This document shows, in pieces, positions 22,206-33,489 of a stretch of 64,000 nt of DNA. Under the pieces are notes generated by a model that saw only the letters and a program-made list of their open reading frames with translations, had not been told where the DNA came from and did no database searches. The DNA is from Tupaia tana (lineage: Eukaryota; Chordata; Mammalia; Scandentia; Tupaiidae), in NCBI GenBank assembly GCA_026018925.1, contig JAKSZU010000025.1:28256696-28320695 (forward strand). Direction: 5' to 3'. The translations under genes were made by a program, and so were the position numbers. Numbering within the stretch: the first letter of the stretch is position 1; each line of letters begins with the position of its first letter.

Positions 22206-23039
22206 TGGGGGGAGGCGCCCTCATCTTGTCGGTGCCCTATCCCAAACGTGGCAGGAAGTGACAGACCGGATGGAGCCTGCTCGCCATGCTCTCCCGCCGC
22301 CCAATCTGGTGATGGGTGTCCTCGCTCATTGCTGGGTGCAAAGATCCCACAGGCCAGAAAAGAGTGCCCTGGGGTACCAGAGCAGGGGAAGGGAGGAGGA
22401 GGGCAGGGGAGAGTGTGGTAGCAGACACAGGAGTACACGTGGACAGCTGCAATACATAGCACCATTACAGGCGATTATAGCACAGCAAAGGAAGTCCCCG
22501 GCAACTCAAAACATGTTTCAAAATAACCAGAAGGGTGGGTTCGAATCTCACAGCACAAGTAAAGATGAGTGTGAGGGATGCTGGGTACGCTCACCGCCCG
22601 GTTTGACCAGCACACACTATACACAGGTTTGGAAACACCACACCCTGCTCAGGAAGCTGTAGGAGGATTATGTGTAAACTGGGCATTACAATACAAATTA
22701 TTGTTTAAAAACAAAGAAGATGGCTATAGCACACACTCGAAGCAATTTCTTTGCAAAGCATTCTCGTGTGCATCGATACTTGATTCTTACGTTCCTGTGC
22801 GACAGGCCTGGCGGAGATTAGTCTCTGTGGTCCTGGTGAGGAGTCACGCTGACCTGGTGATGCTCCAGCCTCCGCTGGATCTGCAATCTGCTAGCTGTGT
22901 CTTCCCCCGAGCGACTCACCCCGGCTGAAGAAATCACACCCTACTGACCAAGAGCCTAGGCCTCAAGCCCTGAGTGGCGGCCCCACACTGCGTCTGTGTG
23001 CCCCACACAGTCGGCTCCCCCTTTGCACGATCCCTTTCA

Positions 23040-23690
23040 CACCTTCTCTCTCAACTCCCAACACCTCCCACGTTATTCTCTCCACACAACTAGCGAATTT
23101 TTATGACTCTACCAAATAAATACCCTCGTTTCCCCTCCACTATTCTCTCCTGAACCTGTACCCACATGCTTTGTCCCCCTTCCAATTACAATGAAGAAAG
23201 CACCCCCACACCTGTTAACGGCATCCGAATCACTCCCCTCCCCTCTCCAAGTCCTTACCCTGTAATCACGTCCCACCTCATCAGCAGTCAGTTCCTTCTT
23301 TACATCAGCTTCCCCAGAACACGCTGTCTTCAAACTCATGAACAAACCAGCCTGATTTTCACTCCGTGTTTCTTCTAGCCACCATCCTGTTACCCTGCTG
23401 CTTCTGACAGCAGAACACTTAGACGAGGTATTTATATTCAGTGTCTTCAGTTCCACCTTCATTTATTCAAATCAGAGTTTAATCCCTACTACTCTAACGA
23501 AATGATTCCCATCAAAGGTGATGAAAACCCATGCCTTGTCCCTCCAGTGGCCCCTTCTCTGACTGCGTCTTACTCAGACTCTCGGGGGTATTTGACACAG
23601 CTGACTTTAAGCTTTCACTTCCCTTCTTCTCTAGAGTCCTGTGATATACGACATTGTCTTCCTCCCACATTTACAGATTGAAAGCCTAAC
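23040..23690 (+). repeat. L2-like LINE fragment (mid-ORF2 region)
   Basis: CCAGTGGCCCCTTCTCTGAC, TGCGTCTTACTCAGACTCTC and GGTATTTGACACAGCTGACT match the L2 reverse-transcriptase stretch that encodes an F-D-T-V-D-like motif. The C/T-rich 5' portion (23040-23450) is consistent with the same element but weaker. Many stops and frameshifts, so it is a dead copy. Confidence 0.5.
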
Positions 23691-23742
23691 CTCCAGAGAA
23701 AGAGTCATTGAGGACAGGGCCTTTCAGCAGGTAACCAAGGTC

Positions 23743-23990
23743 GGGCCAGCCCGCAGTGCAGTGATTAAACCCAGGCACTGTGCACCGGGAGCCAGATCCC
23801 ACTCGGCCGAGTCAAGTTCGGACCCTGGCCTGGTGGCTTAAAAAGCTCCGGGCATGTGTGCACGTGTGCTCAGAATCTTGAAGGGAAAGAGAATGGAAGA
23901 AAAGACTGTGGCCTGACCTTGCTCCACTGGGGAGTGCTATCTTGCATGCGTGTGAGCACATGCACCCTCTGGCCATAAAAATAAGAAGGA
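23743..23990 (+). mobile_element. tRNA-derived SINE, diverged
   Basis: GGGCCAGCCCGCAGTGCAGT begins the head, with AGTTCGGACCCTGGCC in the box B position. GGCTTAAAAAGCTCCGGGCA, GTGCTCAGAATCTTGAAGGG and CTGGCCATAAAAATAAG follow in SINE order. The head carries extra bases between boxes A and B. Confidence 0.7.
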
Positions 23991-24362
23991 AACTAAGTTG
24001 AAGTGAGATGCTAAGGATGGGGCCCCAACCTAGCAGGACTGCTGTCCTTCAAGAAAGGGGGAGAGCCCGGCCATGGTGGTGCAGGCTGTGGGGTGCTATT
24101 CCGCAGTTCACAGCCACGTGGAAGACTGCAGGTGGGGTTAAGGTAACCCAAAACATGTGGGTGCATAGTACATGCCTGTGACCCTTCACTGCTGACACTC
24201 ACCTTCCCCGGACCAGTGAGTTAACTGGTTCATTGGTCTCAACTCCATCACTTTGCTCACTCATAACACACTTACACATGAAAGTTAGACCTCGAGACCT
24301 TCCAGATTATACTGGTCACAAACTTAAAACCCACCAATGGTTTTTTATAATGTTCCAAATTC

Positions 24363-24636
24363 TTTTTTTTTTAAAGAGATTTTTGCTATACGCTGTGTAT
24401 GCTCACCTGAAAGACAGAGAGAGAAAGAGAGACAGAAAGCGAGAAATCACCCCCAGGGGGATGATCATGCCAGAATCCCTTCTCCTCCATTCTCCTCTCA
24501 GGCTTTTGGGCATGCACGCACACGCACACGCACACGCACACCTGGCAAGTTTTAAGCTACCTCGGCCAGGACTCAAACCACCGTCAACTATGTGGGAGCC
24601 CAGTGATGTCAGCATTCTGCCATCTGCTGGCCCAGG
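24363..24636 (-). mobile_element. tRNA-derived SINE, long form, antisense
   Basis: Read on the minus strand it has tRNA-like head, middle domain, hairpin, CT tract and A tail. A 12-bp target-site duplication TGTTCCAAATTC flanks it at 24351-24362 and 24637-24648. A (CACACG)n run at 24513-24541 lies in the GC-rich middle domain. Confidence 0.93.
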
Positions 24637-24804
24637 TGTTCCAAATTCCTCCCCTCACCTTACAAGGCCCAGTGTGATAGAGCTCCCGTCCCTCCCTCCA
24701 GAAGTCAGCTTTTGTTGTTGTGAACCTCAGTGATGTAAAGGTAATGACTGAAGCACACACTGCCCGGTATTGAGCTCGGGTAGGTTTTTTATTTATATAC
24801 CTCT

Positions 24805-24920
24805 TTCGCCCTGACTGTATCAGAGCTCCTTGAGGGTAAGAATTCTTACCTAGTGTATCTTCTGGGCCTGGCACAGAGTCTGTCACTTAACAGGCTTATT
24901 AAATGGTGTTCAAGAATGCA
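24805..24920 (+). repeat. L2-like LINE 3' end
   Basis: AGAGCTCCTTGAGGGTAAGA, TCTTCTGGGCCTGGCACAGA and CACTTAACAGGCTTATTAAA follow the L2 3' terminus order (CTCC..GAGGGCAGG, CCTGGCACA, AATAAA-like end). Confidence 0.7.
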
Positions 24921-25285
24921 GCTTTATCTGGACATCAGAGTGAGATTCCTCTTCCTACCCCGGGTCTCAAACTTCCAGAACAGTTCCCATACCCAGCCAG
25001 CTTCGGCGTGATGGACTCAGACCTGTCCTACACACACTGCCACGTTACAGACGAAGAGACCAGCTGGAGGGTCATGTGCAGGCTCGGCGTGGCGGACCAC
25101 GAAGGGGCAGTCAGGACGGACAGGACTCTGCTGCGCGGGAGGGAGGAGGTGGCGCAGGCGGGAAGGACACCACCTCCACACTCAGCGGGGGCATAGTCTG
25201 GCTTCAGAGACCCCCCAAAGGCTCCCGCTCAAGATTGCCCCGGGGAGCTGTGGCTATGACATATTATCTGTCTCTCTTCTCTTAG

Positions 25286-25322
25286 GAAAGAGAGAGACCT
25301 GTCCCAACTGCTCCTCGTGGAG
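25286..25322 (+). other. Possible 37-nt exon with strong splice-like borders
   Basis: A pyrimidine tract TCTGTCTCTCTTCTCTTAG ends at 25285 and is followed by 37 nt and then GTGAGCAAGG, a near-consensus donor. Both borders are good, but the exon is short, no neighbouring exon is recognised, and chance matches of this quality occur in introns. It could be a non-coding RNA exon or a pseudo-exon. Confidence 0.2.
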
Positions 25323-25379
25323 GTGAGCAAGGCCCACCCTCCGTCGCCTGGACAGAAGAGCCACCACCTCCAGCCCCGT

Positions 25380-25465
25380 CAGCAAGCCTTCCTCGTCCCC
25401 CTCCGAGCTCTCTGGCCTTCAGTCAGCAAGCCTTCCTCGTCCAACTCCCGAGCTCTCTGGCCTTC
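25380..25465. repeat. Two-copy tandem duplication, about 44 bp
   Basis: Copy 1 spans 25380-25423 and copy 2 spans 25424-25465. Both start CAGCAAGCCTTCCTCGTCC and end GAGCTCTCTGGCCTTC. They differ by a CC/AA change and a one-base indel in the middle. A further GAGCTC follows copy 2. Confidence 0.9.
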
Positions 25466-25789
25466 CGAGCTCACAGAGGCCTCACGGTGGGGAAGGACAC
25501 CTTACGAACCAGACAGGAGGGGCAGGTCTGCCAGGAGAGGAAGGCTTGGCTTTTTCTTTGCTGTTTCTTAGACTGCTAGTGGACGTTCCGTCTGCATTGG
25601 CTTGTCAAGGGATGACAAGCTGGTGACATAGAAAACAAACACGTGTGGAAAATGACGCTTCTGTTTGGATCTCATTTCAGCCTATCTTTTTTCTCTTTTT
25701 GGACAACATTTATTTGGGCCAAGTAACAATTAACATATAAGGCAAAACAAAGAAGTGAGCTCGTTAAATTCTACCTTGCATAGGGAAAG

Positions 25790-26420
25790 AGAACGCTTGG
25801 GCATCCGCTCCCCCTTCAAAGTTGACATGCCATTCTAGAGTAAGCTTGCTTTGTTTAAGCTAGAATTTGCATCTTACTAGAAGCTCACAAGCATGTAACC
25901 TGTGAGGGGATGGGTTACCATGGCAACACTAATGAGCCTGTCGTCTGACCAGAGCGATCTTAAAGAGAGAGTGTCTGTGCTTCCTCTTGTTATCATCTCG
26001 GTCCTTGCCTTCCGGACAGAAGAGCTGAAAATCACTCTAATAGAGGGAAATATTTATTAACAGCCCCATAGTGAGCCATTTTAAACTTTAAATAAGCGAG
26101 AGAATTTTACAGCATTAAAAATAAAATCTCTGCTTAAAAACCATTTCGATAAAAAGTGTGTTGTGTTTCTAATGAGCTACAGCATTGAAGCCAGGTGCTC
26201 TTTCTAACAGCTAACATGTCGAATTCACCATTAGTCTAGTCTGCCCTGATACCTAAGCTGCACGATACTCCTTACTGAAAGGTTTCAAGGCCTTCTTGTT
26301 GTAAGCCTTCACGTGCCTCTAATCAAACAGTAAATGTTCACTGGAAACTACATACTTAATGTATGTTATTCTCTGTACATACAGACTCTTTAAATATAGA
26401 CAGCTTTCCAACTTTAGGTC
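25790..26420. other. Candidate conserved non-coding/regulatory segment
   Basis: No repeat is recognised here. The segment mixes AT-rich blocks (GGGAAATATTTATTAACAGC, TTTAAACTTTAAATAAGCG, TCTCTGCTTAAAAACCATTT) with a palindromic RFX-type site at 25914-25927. Composition and lack of repeats resemble deeply conserved non-coding elements, but conservation cannot be tested from one sequence. Confidence 0.3.
25914..25927. promoter_or_regulatory. RFX X-box, near-palindromic
   Basis: GTTACCATGGCAAC is a full X-box: two half sites in inverted arrangement with a two-base spacer, differing from a perfect palindrome at a single base pair. RFX proteins bind such sites as dimers in ciliary and other promoters or enhancers. 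No transcription start is visible nearby, so an enhancer role is more likely if it is functional. Confidence 0.5.
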
Positions 26421-27052
26421 AAAATTGAGAATAACAGGGCTCAGGCCCCGCGTGGGCTTCTCGGGAGCACACGGTAAGGAGCACCTCAGACTCCTCTCGG
26501 TGTAAGGCGGGGCCTTTCATACCGTTGCCCTTCCCGTCTCCCACCTAGGTGTGCAGAAATGTGTGAGTTCCCTAAAGGCACACATTGCAAAAAAGGCCAA
26601 GAGAAAGCCTCAACCCTCCAGGAGATTTTAATTCAATCAGATAAGACTTATAATTATTTTCGAGAATATTTAATTGAATTATGAGTCTTGAGACCGGAAT
26701 CCATGACCCATATCAAACACCAACTTGCCAAATGTTCTTTAACAAGATATGTATAATAATCGTGCTCTGGTTTCCAGAAACTATCTCCTGATGGAACCTG
26801 AGTCATTGAGTATGCTAAGGCCCTCCTCAAACCCACTGGGCTGCCTCAAGCAGGAGCGACAGCCCGGCCATGACAGGTACCTAACGCCAGATGACCACAT
26901 AACCGACCCTTCCACACCGGCTGAAATCTGGATTCCAACAAAGGCAGGTGTAGACTTTCGATTGTTTTACCAACCAACTACTGAGAGTGTGTTAAAATCT
27001 CCACCACTACTGTGTATTCACGTACTTCTTCTTTCAACTCAGTTAATTTTTT

Positions 27053-27330
27053 TTTCTTAGTTTTTTTTTTTTTTTTTGGAGAGATTTTCGCTATAGGGTG
27101 CGTGCACTCACCAGACAGACAGAGAGAGACATAGAGACAGAAACCGAGAAATCACCCCCCAGGGGGGATGGTCACACCGCAATCCCTTCTCCTCCATTCT
27201 CCTCTTGGGATCTTGGGCACGCACACACACACACCCGGCGTGAGTTTTAAGCCACCGGGTCCGAGACGCGAACCGCGGTCGACTACGTGGGAATCCAGAG
27301 ACATAGCCATTACACTAACTGCTGGTTCCC
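27053..27330 (-). mobile_element. tRNA-derived SINE, long form, antisense
   Basis: Full-length antisense copy with T-rich tail end at left and head end GGGAACCAGCAGTT (as minus strand) at right. A target-site duplication CTCAGTTAATTTTT lies at 27038-27051 and 27333-27346. Several CpGs survive (GACGCGAACCGCGGTCGAC), indicating a fairly young insertion. Confidence 0.95.
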
Positions 27331-28109
27331 AGCTCAGTTAATTTTTCATACCCTGGATATGCTTCCCAAACGCTAAAGCTATGTTATTGGTATCTGCAGG
27401 TTTTTGATGTGCTACTAGAGGACTGGCTCCTTTCTTCCTTCAACATCTCATTGCTAATGCTGGTTCTTGCCTATAACGTAATATTTTTATAGCTGTACTA
27501 GCCTCTCTTGGTTGGCATTTCTTCTATCATTTTAGTTATTCTGTCATTTTAGACTCAGTCTTTCTGTGTCTATATAAATAAAACATATTTTATAAACTTT
27601 CTATAATCTCTCTCATCGCTCTCTGTCATCTCTATCCCAACCTATCTTTCTAGTTTTGAAAATCTGTGGGAGGAAATAATTCTGGTCTGTAAAGATGTTA
27701 ACCTGCTCCCCACGCAGCTGGTGAAGAGACCAGTTATGTACTTGGGACAGGTGTTTTCCTGAGCATTGCAATCCTGCAGAGAAGTTCTGCTTGCCCTGGC
27801 TTTTACCCCGACCACGGCCGTCCATACCCCGACCATGGCCGTCCATCCAGGCTGGCCACTCAGCAGATCCCCAGGTCCTGTGTCATCTGAAAGCGTGCCC
27901 AGCCTCCCTTTCTCCCGATGAAGGCCCTGAGACTGGCCGTACCTGGGCCTCTGCACCCACCCGGAACAGGAAGCACTCCGAGGGAAGAGTGGCCCGTCTC
28001 ATGTGACAGTTATCTCCCTCTGGCATTGTGGTTCCTGTTTCTCGATTCCTCCTCTGCTCTGAGGCCTTTACGATTTTACTTTCTAAAAAAATTAAAATGA
28101 TTTTGGGCT

Positions 28110-28620
28110 TTTTCCAGTTGATGTATTGAGGACTTATGGCTGCCACAACTAACCACGTTCTATGTGGAAACAGAAATCCACACACATGCATGTGCGTGCA
28201 CACAGTGAAAGAGTTCCACTTTAATTGGTTAAAGACTTTGAGATACAGAACTTGCCCCAGATTATCTGGGTCGGCCTAACTTAATCCCGTGAGTTCTTGA
28301 CAGGACCTTTTCTAAGAGTAGAGCCAGAAAGCGATGAGGCAAGAGAAGAATGGTGAGAGAGAGAGAAGTGGTTGGCTTTAAAGATGGAGGGAGGGTCCTT
28401 GGGCCCAGGAACAAGAGTAACCTCTAGAAAATGGAAAAGGCCAGGAACCGATTCCCTCCTGGAGTTGCTAGGAAGGAGTGCAGCCCTGGTGACACCTAGA
28501 TTTTAGCTTAGAGAGATCCAAGTTGGACTCGTGTGAAATAAGAAAACTTGTGTTATTTTTAAGCTGCTAAGGTTGTGATCTTTGTTACAGCAGCCACTTA
28601 AAACTAGTGCATGGTCATAC
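28110..28620 (+). repeat. MLT1-type (MaLR) LTR, near full length
   Basis: Landmarks in order: GTATTGAGGACTTATGGCTG, CTTAATCCCGTGAGTTCTTG, TTAAAGATGGAGGGAGGGTC, AACCTCTAGAAAATGGAAAA, GGAAGGAGTGCAGCCCTGGT, GACACCTAGATTTTAGCTTA and AAGCTGCTAAGGTTGTGATC. This is the MLT1 LTR layout, as a solo LTR without internal genes. Confidence 0.8.
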
Positions 28621-28649
28621 AGACCCTGAGCTCTAAGGAGACAAGAATA

Positions 28650-28765
28650 TTGTTATATGTTCTGTTTTACCCCCAAAATTCAGCACAATACTTGACATAC
28701 AGAAAATATCCCATGAATATATACGGAGTGGATTAATAGTGAATGAATGCGCAAATGAATCAATA
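28650..28765 (+). repeat. L2-like LINE 3' end
   Basis: CAGCACAATACTTGACATAC, AGAAAATATCCCATGAATAT and GTGAATGAATGCGC match the L2 terminal region, diverged. Confidence 0.55.
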
Positions 28766-28839
28766 AGCCACCTCTTTCTAGTTCTGATATCAGAGCATAA
28801 GACACACTACTGAAATAATACAGTACCACCTACGAGGGT

Positions 28840-28980
28840 CTCGTTAGTCTGGCATTTACACACACTTATTTTCTCATTTATTTGTCACAGCAAGAGTTGT
28901 TAGTTATACTATCTCCACTTTTCCACAGGAGCAATCTGGGACTTGAAGGCCCTAAGTAATTTAACCAGGTCTATTTGGCT
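28840..28980 (-). repeat. MIR-like SINE fragment, antisense
   Basis: TCTCATTTATTTGTCACAGC, TTATACTATCTCCACTTTTC and GAAGGCCCTAAGTAATTTAA correspond to antisense MIR (TTATCCCCATTTTACAGATGAGG through AAGTAACTTGCCC). Confidence 0.65.
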
Positions 28981-29002
28981 TCCATTAAGAACACTACTTA
29001 CA

Positions 29003-29265
29003 GGAACCAGCAGTTAGCGTAATGGCTATGTCGCTGGACTCCCACGCAGTCGACCGCGGTTCGCGTCCCGGGCCCGGTGGCTTAAAACTCATGCCGGGCG
29101 CGTTTGCGTGCGTGCCCAAGATCCCGAGAAGAGAATGGAGGAGAAGGGATTGCGGCATGGCCATCCCCCCTGGGGGGTGATTTCTCACTTCCTATCTCTT
29201 TGTTTCTCTCTGTCTGTCTGGCGAGCACACGCGGCCTACAGCAAAAACCTCTCAAAAAAAAAAAA
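29003..29265 (+). mobile_element. tRNA-derived SINE, long form, young full-length copy
   Basis: A box TAGCGTAATGG at 29015-29025 and B box GGTTCGCGTCC at 29059-29069 form the pol III promoter of the tRNA-like head. The middle domain, C/G hairpin (CCCCCCTGGGGGG), CT-rich tract, GCAAAAACCTCT box and a pure poly(A) tail follow. A perfect 16-bp target-site duplication AAGAACACTACTTACA flanks it at 28987-29002 and 29266-29281. The many intact CpGs, pure tail and perfect duplication show recent insertion by L1 machinery. Confidence 0.97.
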
Positions 29266-29281
29266 AAGAACACTACTTACA

Positions 29282-30055
29282 AGAATAATCCGATTTATCT
29301 TTTTAATTTATGGTCAGTAAAGCTAAAATTGAAGTTGATTAAAAGAAAATCAAGCCCAATGTATGGAAATAGTAACCGTAAAATGTAAGGAGGGCAATTT
29401 ATGACCAGTACTCAACAAAGACAGCCGTGTCCTAGGCCTGGATTTGGGTACAGGTGAGAGTGCGTGAGTAACACTCGCAATGCTCTGGTGGTTTCTGAAT
29501 GACTCTCTCAAAGCACAGCAAGCAGGCACCCTGCCTAATCGGGCTCCCCGTCAGAATGCACACGTGAGATCATGAACCACACGAGACATTCCAATTCAGA
29601 TCTAGTTCTTTCCAACAAAAATCCAATTATTTGCTATCATTTATCATACAAAATTAGAAATCTAAGCATTAGACACCCACATCTCTAAAGGGGGAAAAGA
29701 GTACTCAAACAAGCAACTTGTTTTGGCATGAAACATCTGCCCAAAACTTAGAGCCAATTCCAATGTGTAATCCAATTCTGGAAGCTAAGGAGCAAGGCAG
29801 AGATAGTCATGTTCTTGCTACTTTGACCTCACTGAACACCGACATCTCCCAGGACCGGGGCATCCCCGGCTCTGGAAGCCTGTATCACTGGAGAGTAACA
29901 GTGCTCATTGTCTGGGAGTGAACATGGTACAGTCTTCCACCTCAAAGACAAACGCCTCTACCTGACACCGTGGAAATCCTCCACTGACTCTCACAAAAAC
30001 ACATTTCTGTGAAGTTGTGAGCACATGGAGCCTCACTAAATTATCTCTGAAATTA
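29282..30055. other. No feature recognised
   Basis: Unique-looking sequence; no supportable gene or repeat. Confidence 0.4.
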
Positions 30056-30059
30056 TCTC

Positions 30060-30285
30060 CTGGGCCACCTCCATAGCACTGTGTAAGTGAATCCCACATG
30101 ACTGACCACAGTTCTAATCCCAGCCCTGGCAGCTTGGTAACTGCACTGGGTATGTGTCCATGCCCCAAATCCTGAGGGGACAGAGAGAGGGAAGGAGAAA
30201 GAATTGCAGCATGACCATGCCCAAGTGGAGGATGTCATCTCTCTCCCTCTCTCTCTCATGAAGTGCTTTCTGACAATTAAAATGA
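30060..30285 (+). mobile_element. tRNA-derived SINE, diverged older form
   Basis: GGGCCACCTCCATAGCACTG (head), CCCACATGACTGACCACAGT, GTTCTAATCCCAGCC (box B position), TGCCCCAAATCCTGAGGGGA, AGAATTGCAGCATGACCATG and a (CT)n tract follow the long-form order but with a different, more diverged middle. It shares diagnostic features with 10331 and 61515. Confidence 0.8.
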
Positions 30286-30410
30286 CCTCCCTCCAAGTCG
30301 AAGTGGTATGTTAAACAGAGACAGGGAGAGAGGAGGAAGCATTTCCTAGTGTTTTATGAGCCGAGTAGGTCCTTAGTCCCAGCAATCATACCATGGAGAT
30401 GTTTTTTCCA

Positions 30411-30452
30411 TGAGAGAGAGAGGGAGAGAGAGGGAGAGAGACAGAGAGGCAG
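30411..30452. repeat. (GAGA)n-rich simple repeat
   Basis: Interrupted GA/GGGA repeat. It may be the CT tract of a degraded antisense SINE, because AGAGACAGAGAGGCAG-like sequence follows. Confidence 0.8.
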
Positions 30453-32425
30453 CCCAGTCTTCACACCATGAACTGTTGCCAGCATTGGTCAACTGGGATC
30501 ATGGGCACGAGGGCAACTTCAGGGAGGTCTCTGGACATGAGCCTAGAACCTTCTCATGGGGTCAGACTCACAGAGCATTGCATTTCCGCAGGACCTCCAT
30601 CTGCCCCCTGGGACCAGCTCTCGTTTGCCTGTCCATTTCACAGGAAGGACATCGATGTCCACCGTGTTTGTACAAGTGGTCCAAGGTCTCTTAGATATGA
30701 ACCAGGCCTAGAAGCCAGATCCCATGGACTTCAGAATTCATGGTTTTTGTACTACCCCGTGGTATGTTTTGTTAAAATACCCAAAATACAACACAACGGA
30801 CATCCCACCTGCTGGGCTGTGCCTTCGTAGCCTCTGTCCAGTTCCACTCCTCAGGAAGATGGAGGAGATGAGCTCTCTTACTGGTCACTCCCTTACCATA
30901 CGCTGCTGTCACTCACTGGGAAGGCCTGCCTCCTCACGACACCGTGGACAATACTGTGCAAATATGAGTGCCCTAGCATGCCGTACGCCCGGAGATACAG
31001 GAGTTCTCGATCTGTCCAACAGAGTGTCTATGGGGAAGACAAGATGTGAATCCACGGGTTTACAAGGTGGCCTTTAACACAGCTACACTTACAATGTGCT
31101 ATGACTCTCTAGACTAACTGTGATTCGTTCCCTAACTTGACAGATACTTCTGGAACACGACCAGAAATGGCCTCCCTGATGAGATGACAACTAAACTGCA
31201 GCAGGAGAAAAGGCAGGTGCAGAGAACCTGGGCAGGCGGGATGCTCACGTTGCAGGAGCTGAAAGGACACTACTGAGTCGTCGGAAGAGCTATGACACAG
31301 CTTTGCAGAGAAAAACATTGGAAAATACATCACGACTTTTCCGGCGGCCCAGTACGAACACCAAACAGGACAGTCTGAAATGATGCCGGGAGACTCAACA
31401 CCGACCTGCCCAAGCCCATGGGACCCTCGACGAGACGGCGGATCTAATCACTGCCACACCAGCGCGCCCACCTGTCAGAGGGGATGTCTTGCTCCCAGAG
31501 CAACCAAGACAACTGATAAAATGAAGCCATTAACACAGGGCTAGGAGAAGAGGAAATATCAGGACGCAACAAAGACTTGTTGTAAAGCTGGATCTGGATA
31601 GACTCTCGCACACAATCTTCCTTCATGGAAGTCTCCGGAAGTGAAAGGAGGTCACCCCACAGGAAGCTCTGAACTTAATTAACAGGAGAGAGCAAAAACA
31701 TTATAGCAAAGCAGACAGCTGTGGTCACAGCACCAAACCGGACCAGCAGATGTTCAAAAAAGTCATTCCAAGACCATTAATAAAAATTTAAAAAAAAGAA
31801 AAAAGGGGGCTACAGTAAAAGTGAAACAGGGATGGGGTGTTGGAGAACCCGGGAGCCAAGCATCTGATTCTTATAAACATGTACGCCACACCGGAGCCCC
31901 AAGGCCTTCCATCAAAACCACTGTCAGGCAGCCTTCATGACTTACGTGTCCAGTTCAGTGAGAAATGGGTGCCCCTAGCTTCATGTGGCCATGTAGTTGG
32001 CGTTTACATTTCAGTTCCTTATTTGAAGTACTGAAGTTCCCAAGTGCCTGGGAGTCACTGTGTTAGTGTCTGTCGTAGGAGGACGGAAGCAGAGAGAGCG
32101 GCCGCCCAGCACTGCGGACCGTGCTATTAGACAGCCCCGATGTGGAGACAGCTCTCACGACCCACGGGTTGTGAATCCGTGGCAGCTAGCGTGGTTCCTA
32201 GACCATAGAAGAAGCTCAGAGAGTATTTTTAAACCATTTTGTTAAACTGGATTCAAAATAAGTGGGAAGTCAGTCACGGGCTAGCTGGGCAGGGGCAGCA
32301 ACCTTCGCCTTTAATTGACCTACTTGTAACTGAGTCCCCATCGAAGGCGTAACGAAACTGCTCTCCTGAGTCCTCAACCGACAGCATTCGTGAATTTTTG
32401 TTATTGTTTGTGTTCTGAATGTGCT
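30453..32425. other. No feature recognised
   Basis: About 2 kb of unique-looking, moderately GC-rich sequence. Short frames occur on both strands but none shows domain-like composition, and I recognise no repeat family. An old unlisted repeat around 31100-31800 cannot be excluded. Confidence 0.35.
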
Positions 32426-32429
32426 TTTA

Positions 32430-32672
32430 AAGGTTTTTGCATAGTGTGCATGTGTTTGCTGAAGAGAAACAGAGAGAGACGGTGAGAAGGAAAGTGAGAA
32501 ATCACCCCCAGGGGGTGGGGAGGCCACACCGCAATCCCTTCTCCTCCATTTCCCCCTGGGTTTTGGGCACACATGCACACGTGCTCAGCAGGAGTGGCAA
32601 GCTGCCAGGTCCGGGACTCAAACCGCAGTTGGCCACGTGAGAGTCCAACACCTTAACCACTACGCCACCAAA
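32430..32672 (-). mobile_element. tRNA-derived SINE, long form, antisense
   Basis: Starts with AAAGGTTTTTGCATAGTGTG (tail box), then GAAACAGAGAGAGACGGTGA, the CCCCCAGGGGG hairpin, AATCCCTTCTCCTCCATTTC, and the head CCACGTGAGAGTCCAACACC and TTAACCACTACGCC. No clear target duplication by eye, so it is older than the copies with intact duplications. Confidence 0.9.
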
Positions 32673-33329
32673 ATAAGTAAATGCAAGTGTCATGATGGTC
32701 ATCGTTTCAAAGACCGCAATTTAGGGGAGCAGTTAACTTGCCTAGAAGCTGCTGAAGGCTGCGGTGGCTTAAAATATCAAAAGCCTTTTCCAGGCTAATA
32801 ATTAACTTACCTGTTCTGTGGCTTATCACATTGAAACACCTGTCTTTTCTGTTAATGTTTAAAACCATTTGAAAGTCGTCGGGTATGTTTGTTCAGTTAT
32901 AATGAAAACACTGAAGCCTGAATTCATTACCCCTTCTCCTGTCACCTGCTCCTGATCTTCCTGGCTCTGCCGGGTGTCAAAATCAGGCTTGTCTTCACCC
33001 TGCCAAATCTTTAGGAACAAGCGAGGTTTGACTCTGGATGAACAAAGCCATCCCCGTACAAGAGAAAATGTCATTTTTCAAAGAATTCATTTGGCAGGAA
33101 ACTGGGGGGAGGCCACGTTCTCTTATCAGTGGTGCAGTGTCCAAGCTCAGTATCGTTATCCGACGGCACACGGAGGTCCGCTGGGCTTAGAGTGCCCAAT
33201 TTGTTCCATTAGGCCCCACATTGACACACCTGAGGTATTCACATTTAAACTTCACATCACTCTTACTCTTCATTTTCTAAGCCACAGATAGTTAAGCACT
33301 TTCACATTTTTTAACATTTAAAAAAATTT

Positions 33330-33483
33330 TAATTTAACTTTATTTATTTTAATTTGACCAGAAAAGGGCAGAGTGAGAGAGAGAGAGAGAAAGTGAGAAG
33401 CAAGTTGCCAGGTCCAGGACTCGAACAGTGGTCAGCCATGTGGGGGTCCAGCGCCCTTAACTTTAACACCACCTGCTGACCCC
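33330..33483 (-). mobile_element. tRNA-derived SINE, short form, antisense
   Basis: A TTTATTTATTTTAATTTGAC tail end, GAGAGAGAGAGAGAAAGTGA tract, then GCCAGGTCCAGGACTCGAAC (box B side) and TTAACTTTAACACCACCTGC head. It lacks the middle domain, as in 7650, 36610, 46779 and 57275. Confidence 0.9.
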
Positions 33484-33489
33484 TTCCAT

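Noticed and set aside
22080..22660. Overlapping frames over the GA-rich tract as a coding region
   Set aside because: Open on both strands, low-complexity Glu/Arg content, no splice or start context; explained by purine bias.
24903..25196. Coding exon in the GC-rich stretch after the L2 fragment
   Set aside because: Part of the frame (around CACACACTGCCACGTTACAG) looks like an antisense MIR core, and there is no consistent splice structure.
29003..29265. A functional tRNA gene
   Set aside because: Boxes A and B are good, but the head is followed by SINE body, CT tract and poly(A), and target duplications flank the whole. It is a SINE, as are the other tRNA-like heads.
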